From the NCBI GenBank assembly GCA_913031285.1, contig CAJWEI010000038.1, positions 1-33,555 on the forward strand: DNA of 33,555 nt, given 5' to 3'. This document shows positions 9,073 to 18,268 of this stretch, piece after piece. The DNA is from an uncultured Alphaproteobacteria bacterium (GTDB lineage: Bacteria; Pseudomonadota; Alphaproteobacteria; Rhodobacterales; Rhodobacteraceae). The first letter of the stretch is position 1. Each line of letters begins with the position of its first letter. Position numbers and translations under genes: made by a program. Below the pieces are notes generated by a model. It was not told the DNA's origin and searched no databases. It saw only the letters and a program-made list of their open reading frames with translations.

Positions 9073-10446
9073 CTAACAATTGGGCACATTAACGGCTAGT
9101 CCACCCAAAGATGTTTCTTTGTAGCGCTCACTCATATCAATCCCGGTCTGACGCAGTGTTTCTATACAGGCGTCAAGCGGTACGAGGTGCGTCCCGTCGC
9201 CTCTAAGTGCGAGGCTTGCAGCTGAGACTGCTTTAATAGCTCCTAGGCCATTGCGCTCAATGCAGGGCACTTGAACAAGACCTTTTACTGGATCACAGGT
9301 CATTCCTAAATGATGTTCCAGTGCAATCTCGGCGGCATTTTCGATTTGTTTAGGCGAACCGCCCAACACCGAGCAGAGACCTGCGGCTGCCATTGCGCTC
9401 GCGCCGCCTACTTCTGCCTGGCAGCCCGCCTCGGCACCGCTAATTGAGGCGTTGAACTTGACTAGTCCACCGATCGCTGAGGCAGTCAGCAAAAATTGCT
9501 CAATGCGTTTGAATGATGCGCCCGGCACGTGGTCAAGATAATAACGCAACACTGCGGGAACAACGCCAGCTGCTCCGTTTGTCGGTGCTGTCACGACCCG
9601 GCCACCGGCTGCATTTTCTTCATTTACTGCCATAGCATAAACACACATCCAATCATTTATGGTATGAGGCGCGACTAGATTTTTGCCGCGCTCAGCTATC
9701 AAGGCTTCGTATATGCCTTTGGCCCGCCGCTTGACGTTTAAACCGCCTGGTAAATTTCCTTCCTGAACCAGACCGCGTTCGATACAATCTGACATTACTT
9801 CCCAAATGCGGGCAATGCCGCTTGTTACTTGGTCCTGGCTGCTATGCGATAATTCGTTAGATCTTTTCATTTGGGCAATAGATTTGCCTGATGTTTCTGC
9901 CATACGAAGCATTTCTTCGGCGGTTGCAAAAGGGTATGGAACACCTGCCCTGTTTTCAGAGTCGTCTTGAAGGGATAGTTCATGTTCATCTAAAACAAAC
10001 CCACCTCCTATCGAATAGTAAGTTTCTTGCAGGACAACATCGCCTTGAGCATCCGTTGCCATCAGGATCATACCGTTAGCATGCCCAGGTAGATTAGGAC
10101 CAAAATCGAACCTCAGGTCGTCTTTGGGGTTGAATTTTAAAGCCGGCAGATTGGGAGGGCTGATCACATGGCGGTCTCTGATAGATTCAATTGTCTTTTC
10201 CGCATTCGCATGGTCATATGTTTCTGGCAGGAAACCTGCCAAACCAAGAATTGTAGCTCGATCCGTCGCATGCCCTATTCCTGTAAAAGCAAGAGATCCG
10301 TGTAGGCTGCCCTTTACGCCGCAAAATGTGAATGGAGACGCTCGCATCAAGTCAAGGAAACGCGCTGCTGCAACCATTGGTCCCATTGTGTGCGAAGAAG
10401 ATGGACCAATCCCAACTTTGAACATCTCAAAAACGGATAAAAACAT
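9073..10446 (-). CDS. sdaA: L-serine ammonia-lyase (4Fe-4S, single-chain)
   Basis: Deaminates L-serine to pyruvate and ammonia using a [4Fe-4S] cluster. The N-terminal beta domain starts [23 protein letters not shown], the diagnostic block. The C-terminal alpha domain has [46 protein letters not shown] (three cluster Cys) and [12 protein letters not shown] at the end, with the conserved C-terminal Cys that fills the active site in studied homologues. Length of 457 residues is normal. It is monocistronic, with no serine transporter beside it. A short inverted repeat (TAGCAA/TTGCTA, 9059-9075) overlaps the stop codon and might serve as a weak terminator. Confidence 0.96.
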   Translation of the reverse strand: MFLSVFEMFKVGIGPSSSHTMGPMVAAARFLDLMRASPFTFCGVKGSLHGSLAFTGIGHATDRATILGLAGFLPETYDHANAEKTIESIRDRHVISPPNLPALKFNPKDDLRFDFGPNLPGHANGMILMATDAQGDVVLQETYYSIGGGFVLDEHELSLQDDSENRAGVPYPFATAEEMLRMAETSGKSIAQMKRSNELSHSSQDQVTSGIARIWEVMSDCIERGLVQEGNLPGGLNVKRRAKGIYEALIAERGKNLVAPHTINDWMCVYAMAVNEENAAGGRVVTAPTNGAAGVVPAVLRYYLDHVPGASFKRIEQFLLTASAIGGLVKFNASISGAEAGCQAEVGGASAMAAAGLCSVLGGSPKQIENAAEIALEHHLGMTCDPVKGLVQVPCIERNGLGAIKAVSAASLALRGDGTHLVPLDACIETLRQTGIDMSERYKETSLGGLAVNVPNC

Positions 10447-10881
10447 CAGGTTTTAAAGCCTTTTGAGGGAATTGAATAACAGAGTTCCTTTAAGAAAGCT
10501 CGTCCTAGTCTTCCTGCTAGTGCCACTTGCACCATGATTGGCCTAGCCTCCCGAATTAGGTAAAGTTCCCGAATCCTTGGTTAAAGGTGAGGGTCTTACA
10601 TTTGAGTACGGAACTAGTATAAGGTGCTATATAAAGCAAGTAGGCGGTAGGACTTAAGTGTAAAATATTTGGTGAGTTTAGTGTTGCAAAATGGGCTCTG
10701 CTGACAGCTTATATTCGTTAACATCAATGATAGATAAAAGATGCTTGAAAGCCGTCATAGCCATTCCAAAAAATCAGATTGATTTGAGTTAATTTGGAAT
10801 TAAGCCAAAATCTGGTCTTGGCCCTCTCGCGCAATTTAAAATTGCATTGTATAAGCGCAATTAATAGTTGGAGATTGTGAA
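10447..10881. other. Intergenic region between sdaA and rpiA
   Basis: A 435-base gap between divergent genes. No ORF of coding character and no RNA gene was recognised. Apart from the palindrome at 10831-10845 nothing specific was seen; it should hold promoters for both genes. Confidence 0.4.
10831..10845. promoter_or_regulatory. Palindrome upstream of rpiA, possible operator
   Basis: GCAATTTAAAATTGC is a 7-base inverted repeat with a single central base, 37 bases before the rpiA ATG and just upstream of a TATAAG that resembles a -10 element. Position suggests a regulator site, but no regulator can be named and AT-rich palindromes also arise by chance. Confidence 0.35.
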
Positions 10882-11661
10882 ATGGCACAAATGCTCTCAG
10901 GGTCAGAACGGGCCAAATTTACTGCAGCCAAGCTTGCAACGGATTACGTTGTAAGTGGAATGAGGGTTGGGCTGGGCACTGGCAGTACTGCTGCATGGCT
11001 GGTAAGGCAGCTTGGCGCCATGGTGACCAATGATGGCCTTGATATTGTGGCTGTTCCAACATCTGCACGTACTGCTGAATTAGCAATTAATCTTGGAATT
11101 AAAATTGTCACGTTGGACGAAGTAGGATGGCTTGATATTACTGTTGATGGTGCTGATGAGTTCGATCGTCATTTCAATCTCATTAAAGGCGGTGGGGGAG
11201 CGCTTTTGTGGGAGAAGATCGTTGCGCGAGCAAGCAGCAAAATGATCGTTATCGCGGATAAGGCAAAAGATGTTGCAACGCTTGGTGATTTCGCTCTACC
11301 AATCGAAGTAATTCCCTTTGGTTTGCAAACGACGAAAGCTCTGATCGAGGCTAAATTAAAAGATCACGGATTTAAGGCCCTTGATGTCCAGCTAAGACAA
11401 AGAGATGGGGTTGTGTTTACCACAGACGAGGGTAACCATATTATTGATACTCGACTGGGTATGGTTACTAAACCCCAAGATTTGGCAGTGGATTTGAATT
11501 CTATTCCTGGAGTTGTTGAGAATGGCTTTTTCATTGATATTTGTGAAACTGTGATTATTGGCCACGAAACTGGAAATGCTGAGGTCCGGACTTTGGTCGA
11601 TGGCAAAACCGTTACGGCAACAAAACAGGTCGCTATGAACCGATACTCTGATTTTGGATAA
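10882..11661 (+). CDS. rpiA: Ribose-5-phosphate isomerase A
   Basis: Interconverts ribose 5-phosphate and ribulose 5-phosphate in the pentose phosphate pathway. Family blocks: VGLGTGSTAAWLV (phosphate binding), VPTSARTAELA, DITVDGADEFD (catalytic acids), LIKGGGGALLWEKIVA, IVIADKAKD, and GVVENGFFIDICETVIIG near the end. Length of 259 residues is normal. TTGGAG precedes the ATG. gor begins five bases after its stop, so the two genes form an operon linking pentose phosphate flux (NADPH supply) with glutathione reduction. Confidence 0.96.
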   Translation: MAQMLSGSERAKFTAAKLATDYVVSGMRVGLGTGSTAAWLVRQLGAMVTNDGLDIVAVPTSARTAELAINLGIKIVTLDEVGWLDITVDGADEFDRHFNLIKGGGGALLWEKIVARASSKMIVIADKAKDVATLGDFALPIEVIPFGLQTTKALIEAKLKDHGFKALDVQLRQRDGVVFTTDEGNHIIDTRLGMVTKPQDLAVDLNSIPGVVENGFFIDICETVIIGHETGNAEVRTLVDGKTVTATKQVAMNRYSDFG

Positions 11662-11666
11662 TTAAA

Positions 11667-13025
11667 ATGTCTTTTGATTATGATCTATTTGTAATTGGAG
11701 GTGGTTCTGGAGGCGTACGCGCAGCGCGTGTTGCATCCTCTGAAACTGGTATCAGAGTTGGCTTGGCGGAAATGGATCGCTATGGCGGTACTTGTGTAAT
11801 AAGGGGCTGTGTGCCAAAGAAGCTTATGGTTTTTGCCAGTGACGTCGCGCATTCGTTGCCGGAAGCGGAAGGCTATGGATGGACGTTTACTGAGGCAAGA
11901 TTCGATTGGTCTGTTTTTTATCAAAAATTGACTCAAGAATTGGACCGGCTTGAAGCTGTCTACCGTGATCTTTTAAAACGGGCTGGAGTGCGTACTTTTG
12001 ATGCTAGGGCCAAGATCGTAGAAGCGCACACAGTCGAGTTGAGCAGTGGCGAGCGCATTACAGCTAAGATTATTCTCGTAGCCGTTGGAGGAATGCCAAC
12101 TTTGCCTGTGTTAGAGGGCATTGAGCACACGATCACCTCAAATGAGATGTTCCACTTTGAAGATCTGCCAGGGTCGATCTTGATCGTAGGGGGGGGATAC
12201 ATAGCCTCTGAATTTTCTGGAATTATGAACGGTCTTGGCGTCAAAACAACTCAAATTTATCGTGGTGAGCAGATTTTGCGCGGATTTGATAATGAGGCGC
12301 GCGATCTAGTCGCTGGAGAAATGGTAAAACGGGGAGTTAATTTGCTCTGTGGTGTGAACGTTGAAAAAATAAAAAAGACGCCAAAGGGTCTTTTAGTAAC
12401 TGACACGAATAGTACAACTCATCTTTATGATGCCGTGATGTATGCAACAGGCCGTTCGGCTAATACTAAAAACCTTATTGATGCATCTGTAGGTGTAGGC
12501 TTGGGTGCCAAGGGCGAAATTATCGTGGATAAATATTCACAGTCGACAGTACCCTCAATTTTTGCGCTGGGCGATGTGACAGACCGAGTAAATTTAACCC
12601 CTGTAGCGATCCACGAAGCCATGGCATTTATTGCGACAGTTTTTCGCGGTCAGCCCACTCCAGTCGATCATGGGTTGATACCAACAGCTATCTTCACGCA
12701 GCCAGAAATGGGGGCTATTGGACTTTCAGAAGAAGAGGCGGCCTCGCGAGGTCCAATTGAAGTCTACGCCGCAAATTTTCGAGCAATGCGTCAGTCTTTT
12801 GCAGGAAGTGATGATAAATCGTTATTAAAGCTTGTAGTTTGCGCCAATTCCCGCAAAGTACTAGGGATCCATATAGTTGCACCGCAGGCTGGTGAGATGA
12901 TACAGCTTTTGGGTATAGCTGTTAAAATGGGAGCGACAAAAGAAGATTTTGATCGAACTATGGCCGTGCACCCGACGATCGCGGAAGAGCTCGTGACGAT
13001 GCGAGAACCGACACGTAAAACTTGA
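11667..13025 (+). CDS. gor: Glutathione-disulfide reductase
   Basis: NADPH-dependent FAD enzyme that reduces glutathione disulfide in the cytoplasm. N-terminal FAD-binding GGGSGGVRAAR; redox-active disulfide in GGTCVIRGCVPKK (Cys43 and Cys48), the glutathione-reductase form; NADPH domain GGGYIASEFSGIMNGLG; ALGDVTDRVNLTPVA; and the C-terminal catalytic block AVHPTIAEELVTMR, whose His-Glu pair comes from the partner subunit. Length of 452 residues is normal. It follows rpiA by five bases. Confidence 0.96.
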   Translation: MSFDYDLFVIGGGSGGVRAARVASSETGIRVGLAEMDRYGGTCVIRGCVPKKLMVFASDVAHSLPEAEGYGWTFTEARFDWSVFYQKLTQELDRLEAVYRDLLKRAGVRTFDARAKIVEAHTVELSSGERITAKIILVAVGGMPTLPVLEGIEHTITSNEMFHFEDLPGSILIVGGGYIASEFSGIMNGLGVKTTQIYRGEQILRGFDNEARDLVAGEMVKRGVNLLCGVNVEKIKKTPKGLLVTDTNSTTHLYDAVMYATGRSANTKNLIDASVGVGLGAKGEIIVDKYSQSTVPSIFALGDVTDRVNLTPVAIHEAMAFIATVFRGQPTPVDHGLIPTAIFTQPEMGAIGLSEEEAASRGPIEVYAANFRAMRQSFAGSDDKSLLKLVVCANSRKVLGIHIVAPQAGEMIQLLGIAVKMGATKEDFDRTMAVHPTIAEELVTMREPTRKT

Positions 13026-13098
13026 CTTATCAAAATGGGTACCCACTTCAATGGAACAACTTGAGCTATAAAATGACCGACAAAGGAAACTTATAATT

Positions 13099-14226
13099 AT
13101 GACTGGTAATAATGGCGGTCCATGGGGCGGCGGCGGGCAGGGTAGTGGTGACCGTGGGCCATCTGGCAATGGACCAAAAAAACCTAACAATTCAGGTTCG
13201 CAAGTGCCACCTGAAATCGATGAAATGCTGCGAAAAGGCAAAGAGCAACTGCAAGTTCTTATGGGGGGGCGCGGAGGCGGTCAAAACCGTGGTGGTGGCG
13301 ATCAAGGAGACGGATCGGGACCCGGGCTGGGGCGCGGTGCATTCTTCGCCGCAGGTTTCCTAGCGGTGGCCTACTGGCTGTTTGCAAGTTTTTATCAGGT
13401 ACAGAATTTTGAAAAATCAGTTGAGCTGTTTTTGGGTAAATATTACCAGACTGGCGAGGAAGGTCTCAACTTTGCGCCTTGGCCCATTGTAACGGCGGAA
13501 ATACTTCCTGTAGACCGTGAACAGACTGAGGATATTGGCATAGGCCAGGTGCTTGGGGATGCTGGCCTAATGCTGACGCGTGATGAGAATATTATCGATA
13601 TAGATTTCCAAGTCGTTTGGAATATCACAGATCCAAGGCTTTATCTTTTTAACTTGCGTGATCCTCGCAAAACAATTCGGGTTGTCGCGGAGTCTGCCAT
13701 GCGCGAAATTATAGCGCAGTCCGATCTAGCACCTATATTGAATAGGGACCGTGGCGCCATTAAGGCAAGACTTGAAGAACTCATCCAAGATACGTTGGAC
13801 AGTTACGATAGTGGCGTAAACATTGTTCGGGTCAACTTTGAAAAAGCAGACCCACCGGAACAAGTTATTGATGCTTTCAGAGCCGTGCAAGCAGCAGAAC
13901 AGGAAGGCGACCGACTATTAAAACAATCAGACGCCTATGCCAATCGAGTTTTGGCACAAGCGCGAGGTGAATCCGCTCAGGTTCTTGAAGAGGCCGAAGG
14001 TTATCGAGCCCGCGTGGTAAATGAAGCTACTGGTGAAGCGAGCCGTTTCAGTGCAGTTCTAGAAGAGTATTCAAAAGCTCCGGAAGTAACACGCAAACGA
14101 CTATATCTTGAGACAATGGAAGAAGTTTTAGGTGGGCTTGATAAAGTTATCATTGACGCGGATGTTGGTGGTACGGGTGTTGTCCCATACCTGCCGTTGA
14201 ACCAATTGACTAAGGAGCCCAAGTAA
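13099..14226 (+). CDS. hflK: FtsH protease modulator HflK
   Basis: Membrane SPFH-domain protein that forms a large cage with HflC around the FtsH protease and limits its action on membrane proteins. The cytoplasmic N-terminus (residues 1-75) is rich in Gly, Asn and Pro. One membrane segment follows (about residues 77-98, FFAAGFLAVAYWLFASFY), then the SPFH domain and a C-terminal Ala/Glu/Arg-rich coiled coil (AEQEGDRLLKQSDAYANRVLAQ). Length of 375 residues is normal. The stop shares its last base with the hflC ATG. Confidence 0.95.
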   Translation: MTGNNGGPWGGGGQGSGDRGPSGNGPKKPNNSGSQVPPEIDEMLRKGKEQLQVLMGGRGGGQNRGGGDQGDGSGPGLGRGAFFAAGFLAVAYWLFASFYQVQNFEKSVELFLGKYYQTGEEGLNFAPWPIVTAEILPVDREQTEDIGIGQVLGDAGLMLTRDENIIDIDFQVVWNITDPRLYLFNLRDPRKTIRVVAESAMREIIAQSDLAPILNRDRGAIKARLEELIQDTLDSYDSGVNIVRVNFEKADPPEQVIDAFRAVQAAEQEGDRLLKQSDAYANRVLAQARGESAQVLEEAEGYRARVVNEATGEASRFSAVLEEYSKAPEVTRKRLYLETMEEVLGGLDKVIIDADVGGTGVVPYLPLNQLTKEPK

Positions 14227-15107
14227 TGCGCATTTTAAATATAGCAATAGTAGGTGCTCTCCTTGTCCTGATCGGACTCTACTCTTCGGTTTATATCGTA
14301 GACGAGCGTGAAAAAGTTCTTGTACTGCAATTTGGTCGTGTTGTCTCCACCCAAGAGCAACCAGGTCTTGCATTCAAACTGCCAGTTATTCAATCGGTTG
14401 TGCGGTATGATGATCGTATCCTAAGTCGTGATATTGACCCCCTCGAAGTCACGCCTCTTGATGACAGGCGTCTGGTCGTTGATGCCTTTGCGCGCTATCG
14501 GATTGTTGATATAAATAAATTTCGCCAAGTTACTGGGTCGTCAGGTGATCAATCGATCAGTGTTGCTGGTGCAAGGCTGGATCGTATTTTGAGTTCTCAA
14601 ACACGGGAAATTCTTGGCTCTGTTGCATCAAACGATATTCTCAGTTCTGATCGTGCGGCTTTGATGCTCCGTATTCGTAATGGTGCTATTGTTGATGCAC
14701 AAGAGATGGGAATAGAGGTGATCGACGTGCGTCTCAAGCGGACGGATTTACCTCGGCAGAACCTTGACGCGACGTTCGCTAGAATGAGAGCCGAACGTGA
14801 GCGCGAAGCGGCAGACGAGATCGCTCGTGGTAACGAGGCTGCACAGAGGGTGAGAGCCTCTGCTGATCGGACGCAAGTTGAGATTGTTTCTGAAGCGAAT
14901 CGCGAATCCGAAATCATTCGGGGTCTTGCTGATGCTGAAAGAAACTCTATTTTTGCTGAGGCTTATGGTGCGGACGCAGAATTCTTTGAATTCTATCGCT
15001 CATTGGGTGCTTATCGTAAATCACTGCGTGGGCAAAACTCTACTATGGTCATGTCGCCTGATTCTGAGTTCTTTAACTACCTCAAATCCGATAAAGGCCT
15101 CAAATGA
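14226..15107 (+). CDS. hflC: FtsH protease modulator HflC
   Basis: Partner of HflK in the periplasm-facing SPFH assembly around FtsH. Begins with one membrane segment (residues 4-24, NIAIVGALLVLIGLYSSVYIV), then DEREKVLVLQFGRVV, the SPFH domain, VIDVRLKRTDLP, and a coiled coil (MRAEREREAADEIARGNE). It ends in FFEFYRSLGAYRKSL, typical of HflC. Length of 293 residues is normal. It overlaps hflK by one base and the DUF2065 gene by four (ATGA), so the three are translationally coupled. Confidence 0.95.
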   Translation: MRILNIAIVGALLVLIGLYSSVYIVDEREKVLVLQFGRVVSTQEQPGLAFKLPVIQSVVRYDDRILSRDIDPLEVTPLDDRRLVVDAFARYRIVDINKFRQVTGSSGDQSISVAGARLDRILSSQTREILGSVASNDILSSDRAALMLRIRNGAIVDAQEMGIEVIDVRLKRTDLPRQNLDATFARMRAEREREAADEIARGNEAAQRVRASADRTQVEIVSEANRESEIIRGLADAERNSIFAEAYGADAEFFEFYRSLGAYRKSLRGQNSTMVMSPDSEFFNYLKSDKGLK

Positions 15108-15298
15108 TCTCTACTCTGATATGGGGAGTAGGTCTTGTATTGGTGATCGAGGGGCTAGTCTATGCACTGGCCCCTCTTTTCGTAGAAAATATGCTGCGTC
15201 AGATGAGCGAGATACCTGTTAAGTCGCGGCGTATTTTTGGCGTATCTTCCGCACTTTTAGGTGCTGTTATTCTGCACATGGTGGAACGATTTTTCTAG
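15104..15298 (+). CDS. DUF2065 family small membrane protein
   Basis: A 64-residue protein with two predicted membrane segments (residues 1-25 and about 45-62) and the pattern IEGLVYALAP ... MLRQMSEIPVKSRRIFGVSSALLG characteristic of DUF2065 (YjeT-like) proteins, often found after hflC. Function is unknown; the four-base overlap with hflC suggests a role linked to the HflKC-FtsH complex, which is inference. Confidence 0.85.
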   Translation: MISTLIWGVGLVLVIEGLVYALAPLFVENMLRQMSEIPVKSRRIFGVSSALLGAVILHMVERFF

Positions 15299-15516
15299 CT
15301 TACCCATTAATTTTTTTAGATTAATATCTTATTATTTAGTGTGGAATTTCTGGCAAACGGGATTACTTACCTGTGTAGAGAATACAGATATACAGAGAAA
15401 TACTCACAATCTAATTAAATCTGTCAACCCGTTGTAGGGTAGCTACTTTAGCACTACCTAAAACAGCAACCTATGTGTAACAAGACTTAGAAAAAGAAAC
15501 CAGGAGCGTATTTATT

Positions 15517-16983
15517 ATGTACTACTCGCCTTTGTTAAAATTAGCATCAACAACTGCCCCAAATAGCCATATGGCTGCTCAAAAGATGCTACAATTGGCC
15601 TTCTTGGTACTTTGCACCTTAGTATTTCAGAGTTGGGCAACTGTGGCGCGCTCAGCGCCAGATAGCTTTGCTGATCTGGTAGAACGGACGAGCCCGGCCG
15701 TGGTCAATATCACGACAATGACAAAAGTTGCTAAGAGCGTAGTACCAAAAGGCGTTGTTCCAAAAGGTAGCCCGTTTGAAGATTTGTTCCGGGACTTTAA
15801 CGACCAAAACCCTGACAGCAGACGGCCGAGAAATACTTCTGCGCTTGGCTCTGGGTTTGTGGTGTCCGAAAATGGGTTTGTGGTTACTAACAATCACGTG
15901 ATTGAAGATGCGGATGAGATCATGGTTGAATTTCCAAATGGTGCTGAACATGCAGCGACTGTGATTGGTGTGGACAAAAATATTGATATCGCTGTTTTGA
16001 AGCTGGACGTCGATGAACCGTTAGACTTTGTTAACTTTGCGGATAGTGACAATGCGCGAGTTGGTGACTGGGTTATGGCAATCGGTAATCCCTTAGGACA
16101 GGGATTTTCAGTCTCTGCAGGAATTATTTCCGCCCGCAATCGAGAGCTTTCTGGAAATTATGACGATTATATACAGACTGATGCTGCAATCAATCGAGGT
16201 AATTCGGGTGGGCCTTTGTTTAACATGGATGGGCAGGTGATCGGTGTGAATACCGCAATCCTATCGCCCAATGGGGGCTCGATTGGTATTGGATTTTCAA
16301 TGTCGGCAAACGTGGTTGCGCCCATAGTCGCGCAATTACGTCAATTTGGTGAAGTAAGACGCGGCTGGCTAGGGGTTTCCATCGGCCCAGTGACAGAGGA
16401 AATTGCAGAGACCCTCGATCTAGTAGCTCCTTCAGGCGCCATTGTATCTGAAGTGTTTGAGGATGGTCCCGCATTAAAGGCAGGCCTGGAAACGAGAGAT
16501 ATTATTATTTTGTTTAACGGTGAGATTGTCGAAAATGCTGGCGAACTTGTTCGTATGGTCGGTCGTGCAGCAGTCGGCGAAACAGTCAAAGTGGCCGTAT
16601 TACGCAATGGCAAGAGACAGACATTTGATGTGGTTTTAGGACAGCGTCCTGTGAATGCAAGTCAGGTTAGCAGTAAGCCAGTGGAACCTGAAGGTATTTT
16701 AGGCCTTTCACTTGTGGAAATAGACAGTGCATTGAGGGAAGAGAAGTCTCTTGGAGATGCCGCAATAGGGCTTTATGTTTTGGGCGTGGATGAAGCATCT
16801 GATGCTTTCGAAAAAGATTTACGTCCTGGCGATATCATAACGGATGCAGGGCAGACGAAAATTACCACGATTGAGGATTTAAAATTGCAGGTTGAGTCTA
16901 CAAAAAAAGGGGGTCGCGGTTCAATTCTCCTTTTAGTCCGGCGAGATGGTCAACCTAGATTTGTTGTTCTAGAGTTAGAGTAG
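15517..16983 (+). CDS. degP: Periplasmic Do-type serine protease/chaperone
   Basis: HtrA/Do-family protease that degrades or refolds damaged envelope proteins. A signal peptide lies in residues 24-47 (LQLAFLVLCTLVFQSWATVARSA). The protease domain has the triad His127 (TNNHVIEDAD), Asp157 (NIDIAVLKLD) and Ser230 (INRGNSGGPLFN). Two PDZ domains follow (about 285-370 and 395-485). Start at 15517 has AGGAG 10 bases upstream; internal Met19 or Met24 would also leave a signal peptide. It follows hflKC-DUF2065 by 218 bases, so envelope quality-control genes are grouped. DegP versus DegQ cannot be settled from sequence alone. A strong terminator follows. Confidence 0.93.
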   Translation: MYYSPLLKLASTTAPNSHMAAQKMLQLAFLVLCTLVFQSWATVARSAPDSFADLVERTSPAVVNITTMTKVAKSVVPKGVVPKGSPFEDLFRDFNDQNPDSRRPRNTSALGSGFVVSENGFVVTNNHVIEDADEIMVEFPNGAEHAATVIGVDKNIDIAVLKLDVDEPLDFVNFADSDNARVGDWVMAIGNPLGQGFSVSAGIISARNRELSGNYDDYIQTDAAINRGNSGGPLFNMDGQVIGVNTAILSPNGGSIGIGFSMSANVVAPIVAQLRQFGEVRRGWLGVSIGPVTEEIAETLDLVAPSGAIVSEVFEDGPALKAGLETRDIIILFNGEIVENAGELVRMVGRAAVGETVKVAVLRNGKRQTFDVVLGQRPVNASQVSSKPVEPEGILGLSLVEIDSALREEKSLGDAAIGLYVLGVDEASDAFEKDLRPGDIITDAGQTKITTIEDLKLQVESTKKGGRGSILLLVRRDGQPRFVVLELE

Positions 16984-16993
16984 CCCAATAATT

Positions 16994-17030
16994 CCAAGCG
17001 CCTTGGCAGGATTAAGGCGCTTGGTTTCTA
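16994..17030 (+). terminator. Rho-independent terminator after the Do-type protease gene
   Basis: CCAAGCGCCTT (16994-17004) pairs perfectly with AAGGCGCTTGG (17014-17024) over 11 bases with a 9-base loop, followed by TTTCTAATTT. It lies 11 bases after the stop codon. Confidence 0.85.
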
Positions 17031-17145
17031 ATTTATTGTAATGAGGTATTGCATTACTGAGTACCTCTATTTCAGCAAGGATTGGTACGTGAGAAACTGA
17101 CTACAGTCAAAAATACCAACTGTTGAAATTCATACCACACCATTG

Positions 17146-17160
17146 CTCCGCTCTGCGGAG
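17146..17160. repeat. Short GC-rich hairpin downstream of the dnaE2 remnant
   Basis: CTCCGC and GCGGAG form a six-base stem with a three-base loop, 13 bases past the end of the remnant on the minus strand. No T-tract follows on either strand, so it is not called a terminator. Confidence 0.4.
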
Positions 17161-17173
17161 TATAAAGCTAGGT

Positions 17174-17572
17174 CTAGTCGATCGTAAATGGGACGGTGGA
17201 CACATTGAGTAAGGTATCAAGCATATTTGATATATCTTCAATTTGCTCTGCAATAATGTGTGTTACTCCAAAACCACGCTGTAAACGACCTGTTACACGC
17301 AAAAGCCGACCCGAGATCAAAGCCCGACGATATTGCTTGTAAAGACTGCGCCAAACAATAACATTAATGACGCCTGTCTCATCTTCTAAAGTTATGAAAA
17401 AAATACCTTTTGCTGTACCGGGCCGTTGCCTTAGGATAACAAGCCCGGCAACAGTCAAGCGGGTTCCATCTGGCGGATTGCCTAACATATATGCTGGGCA
17501 TGCTTTTGGAGAACTTGGCCAATTGTGGGGCATTGCGTTATACTCATGATGTATCTTGATTAGAACAAACAT
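17174..17572 (-). pseudogene. dnaE2: C-terminal remnant of error-prone DNA polymerase DnaE2 (ImuC)
   Basis: DnaE2 is the SOS-induced translesion polymerase that works with ImuA and ImuB; the full protein exceeds 1000 residues. Here only about the last 95 residues are recognisable: RLTVAGLVILRQRPGTAKG, FFITLEDETGVINVIVW, GRLLRVTGRLQRGFGVTHIIAEQIEDISNMLD, i.e. the C-terminal OB-fold region. RQRPGTAKG distinguishes DnaE2 from DnaE. The first 35-40 residues (for example HEYNAMPHNWPSS) do not match and may be leader sequence joined by a deletion. A LexA box overlaps the ATG at 17572; another in-frame ATG is at 17533. No imuA, imuB or polymerase core is present. It could be a dead scar or a small expressed OB-fold protein. 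Confidence 0.82.
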
Positions 17573-17577
17573 AGAAC
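17563..17577 (-). promoter_or_regulatory. LexA (SOS) box, alphaproteobacterial type
   Basis: Reads GTTC-TATGTTT-GTTC on the minus strand, an exact GTTC-N7-GTTC, the LexA operator known from Rhodobacter and other alphaproteobacteria. A TATAAT lies upstream at 17610-17615 (minus). About one chance match to this pattern is expected in a window this size, but its place at the start of a dnaE2 remnant, a classic LexA target, makes it credible. Confidence 0.65.
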
Positions 17578-17649
17578 AAAATTAGTTTATGGCAACAGAT
17601 GTTTTTCATATTATAAATTGGACTAGCAGAATCTAGTTGGCCCTATTAG

Positions 17650-18009
<360 letters not shown>

Positions 18010-18010
18010 T

Positions 18011-18259
18011 CTAGACTTTAAAAATTGCAAAGTTGACTACCAAAACTTCTGGATCTTCCTTGAGTGGCCTAAATATAAAGAAACCAGCTTTGGGACCAAA
18101 TGCGCGTGATCCAAATAGACTAATTTTACTGAGAAATTCCCTGCCAAAAAATACCGCCGAATTGTATGTGCGCGTATTGTAACTCGAATAGCATATGGCG
18201 TTTGGTACTTTAACAGACGATCCAATGGCCCCTTTATACGGGAAACCGTAGATGGTCAT
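18011..18259 (-). CDS. Unrecognised small open frame downstream of purD
   Basis: An 82-residue frame that begins ten bases after the purD stop on the same strand and ends two bases from the ferredoxin stop. I do not recognise it. It is rich in Phe and Gly (SLFGSRAFGPKAGFFIFRP), has no signal peptide and no good Shine-Dalgarno sequence before the ATG at 18259. Because it fills the gap exactly it could be a small purD-linked gene or a decayed remnant; equally it may be non-coding. Confidence 0.25.
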   Translation of the reverse strand: MTIYGFPYKGAIGSSVKVPNAICYSSYNTRTYNSAVFFGREFLSKISLFGSRAFGPKAGFFIFRPLKEDPEVLVVNFAIFKV

Positions 18260-18268
18260 CCAGCACTT

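Noticed and set aside
12861-13241. Pro-rich 126-codon minus-strand frame across the gor-hflK boundary
   Set aside because: Antisense shadow of the Gly-rich hflK N-terminus and the gor 3' end.
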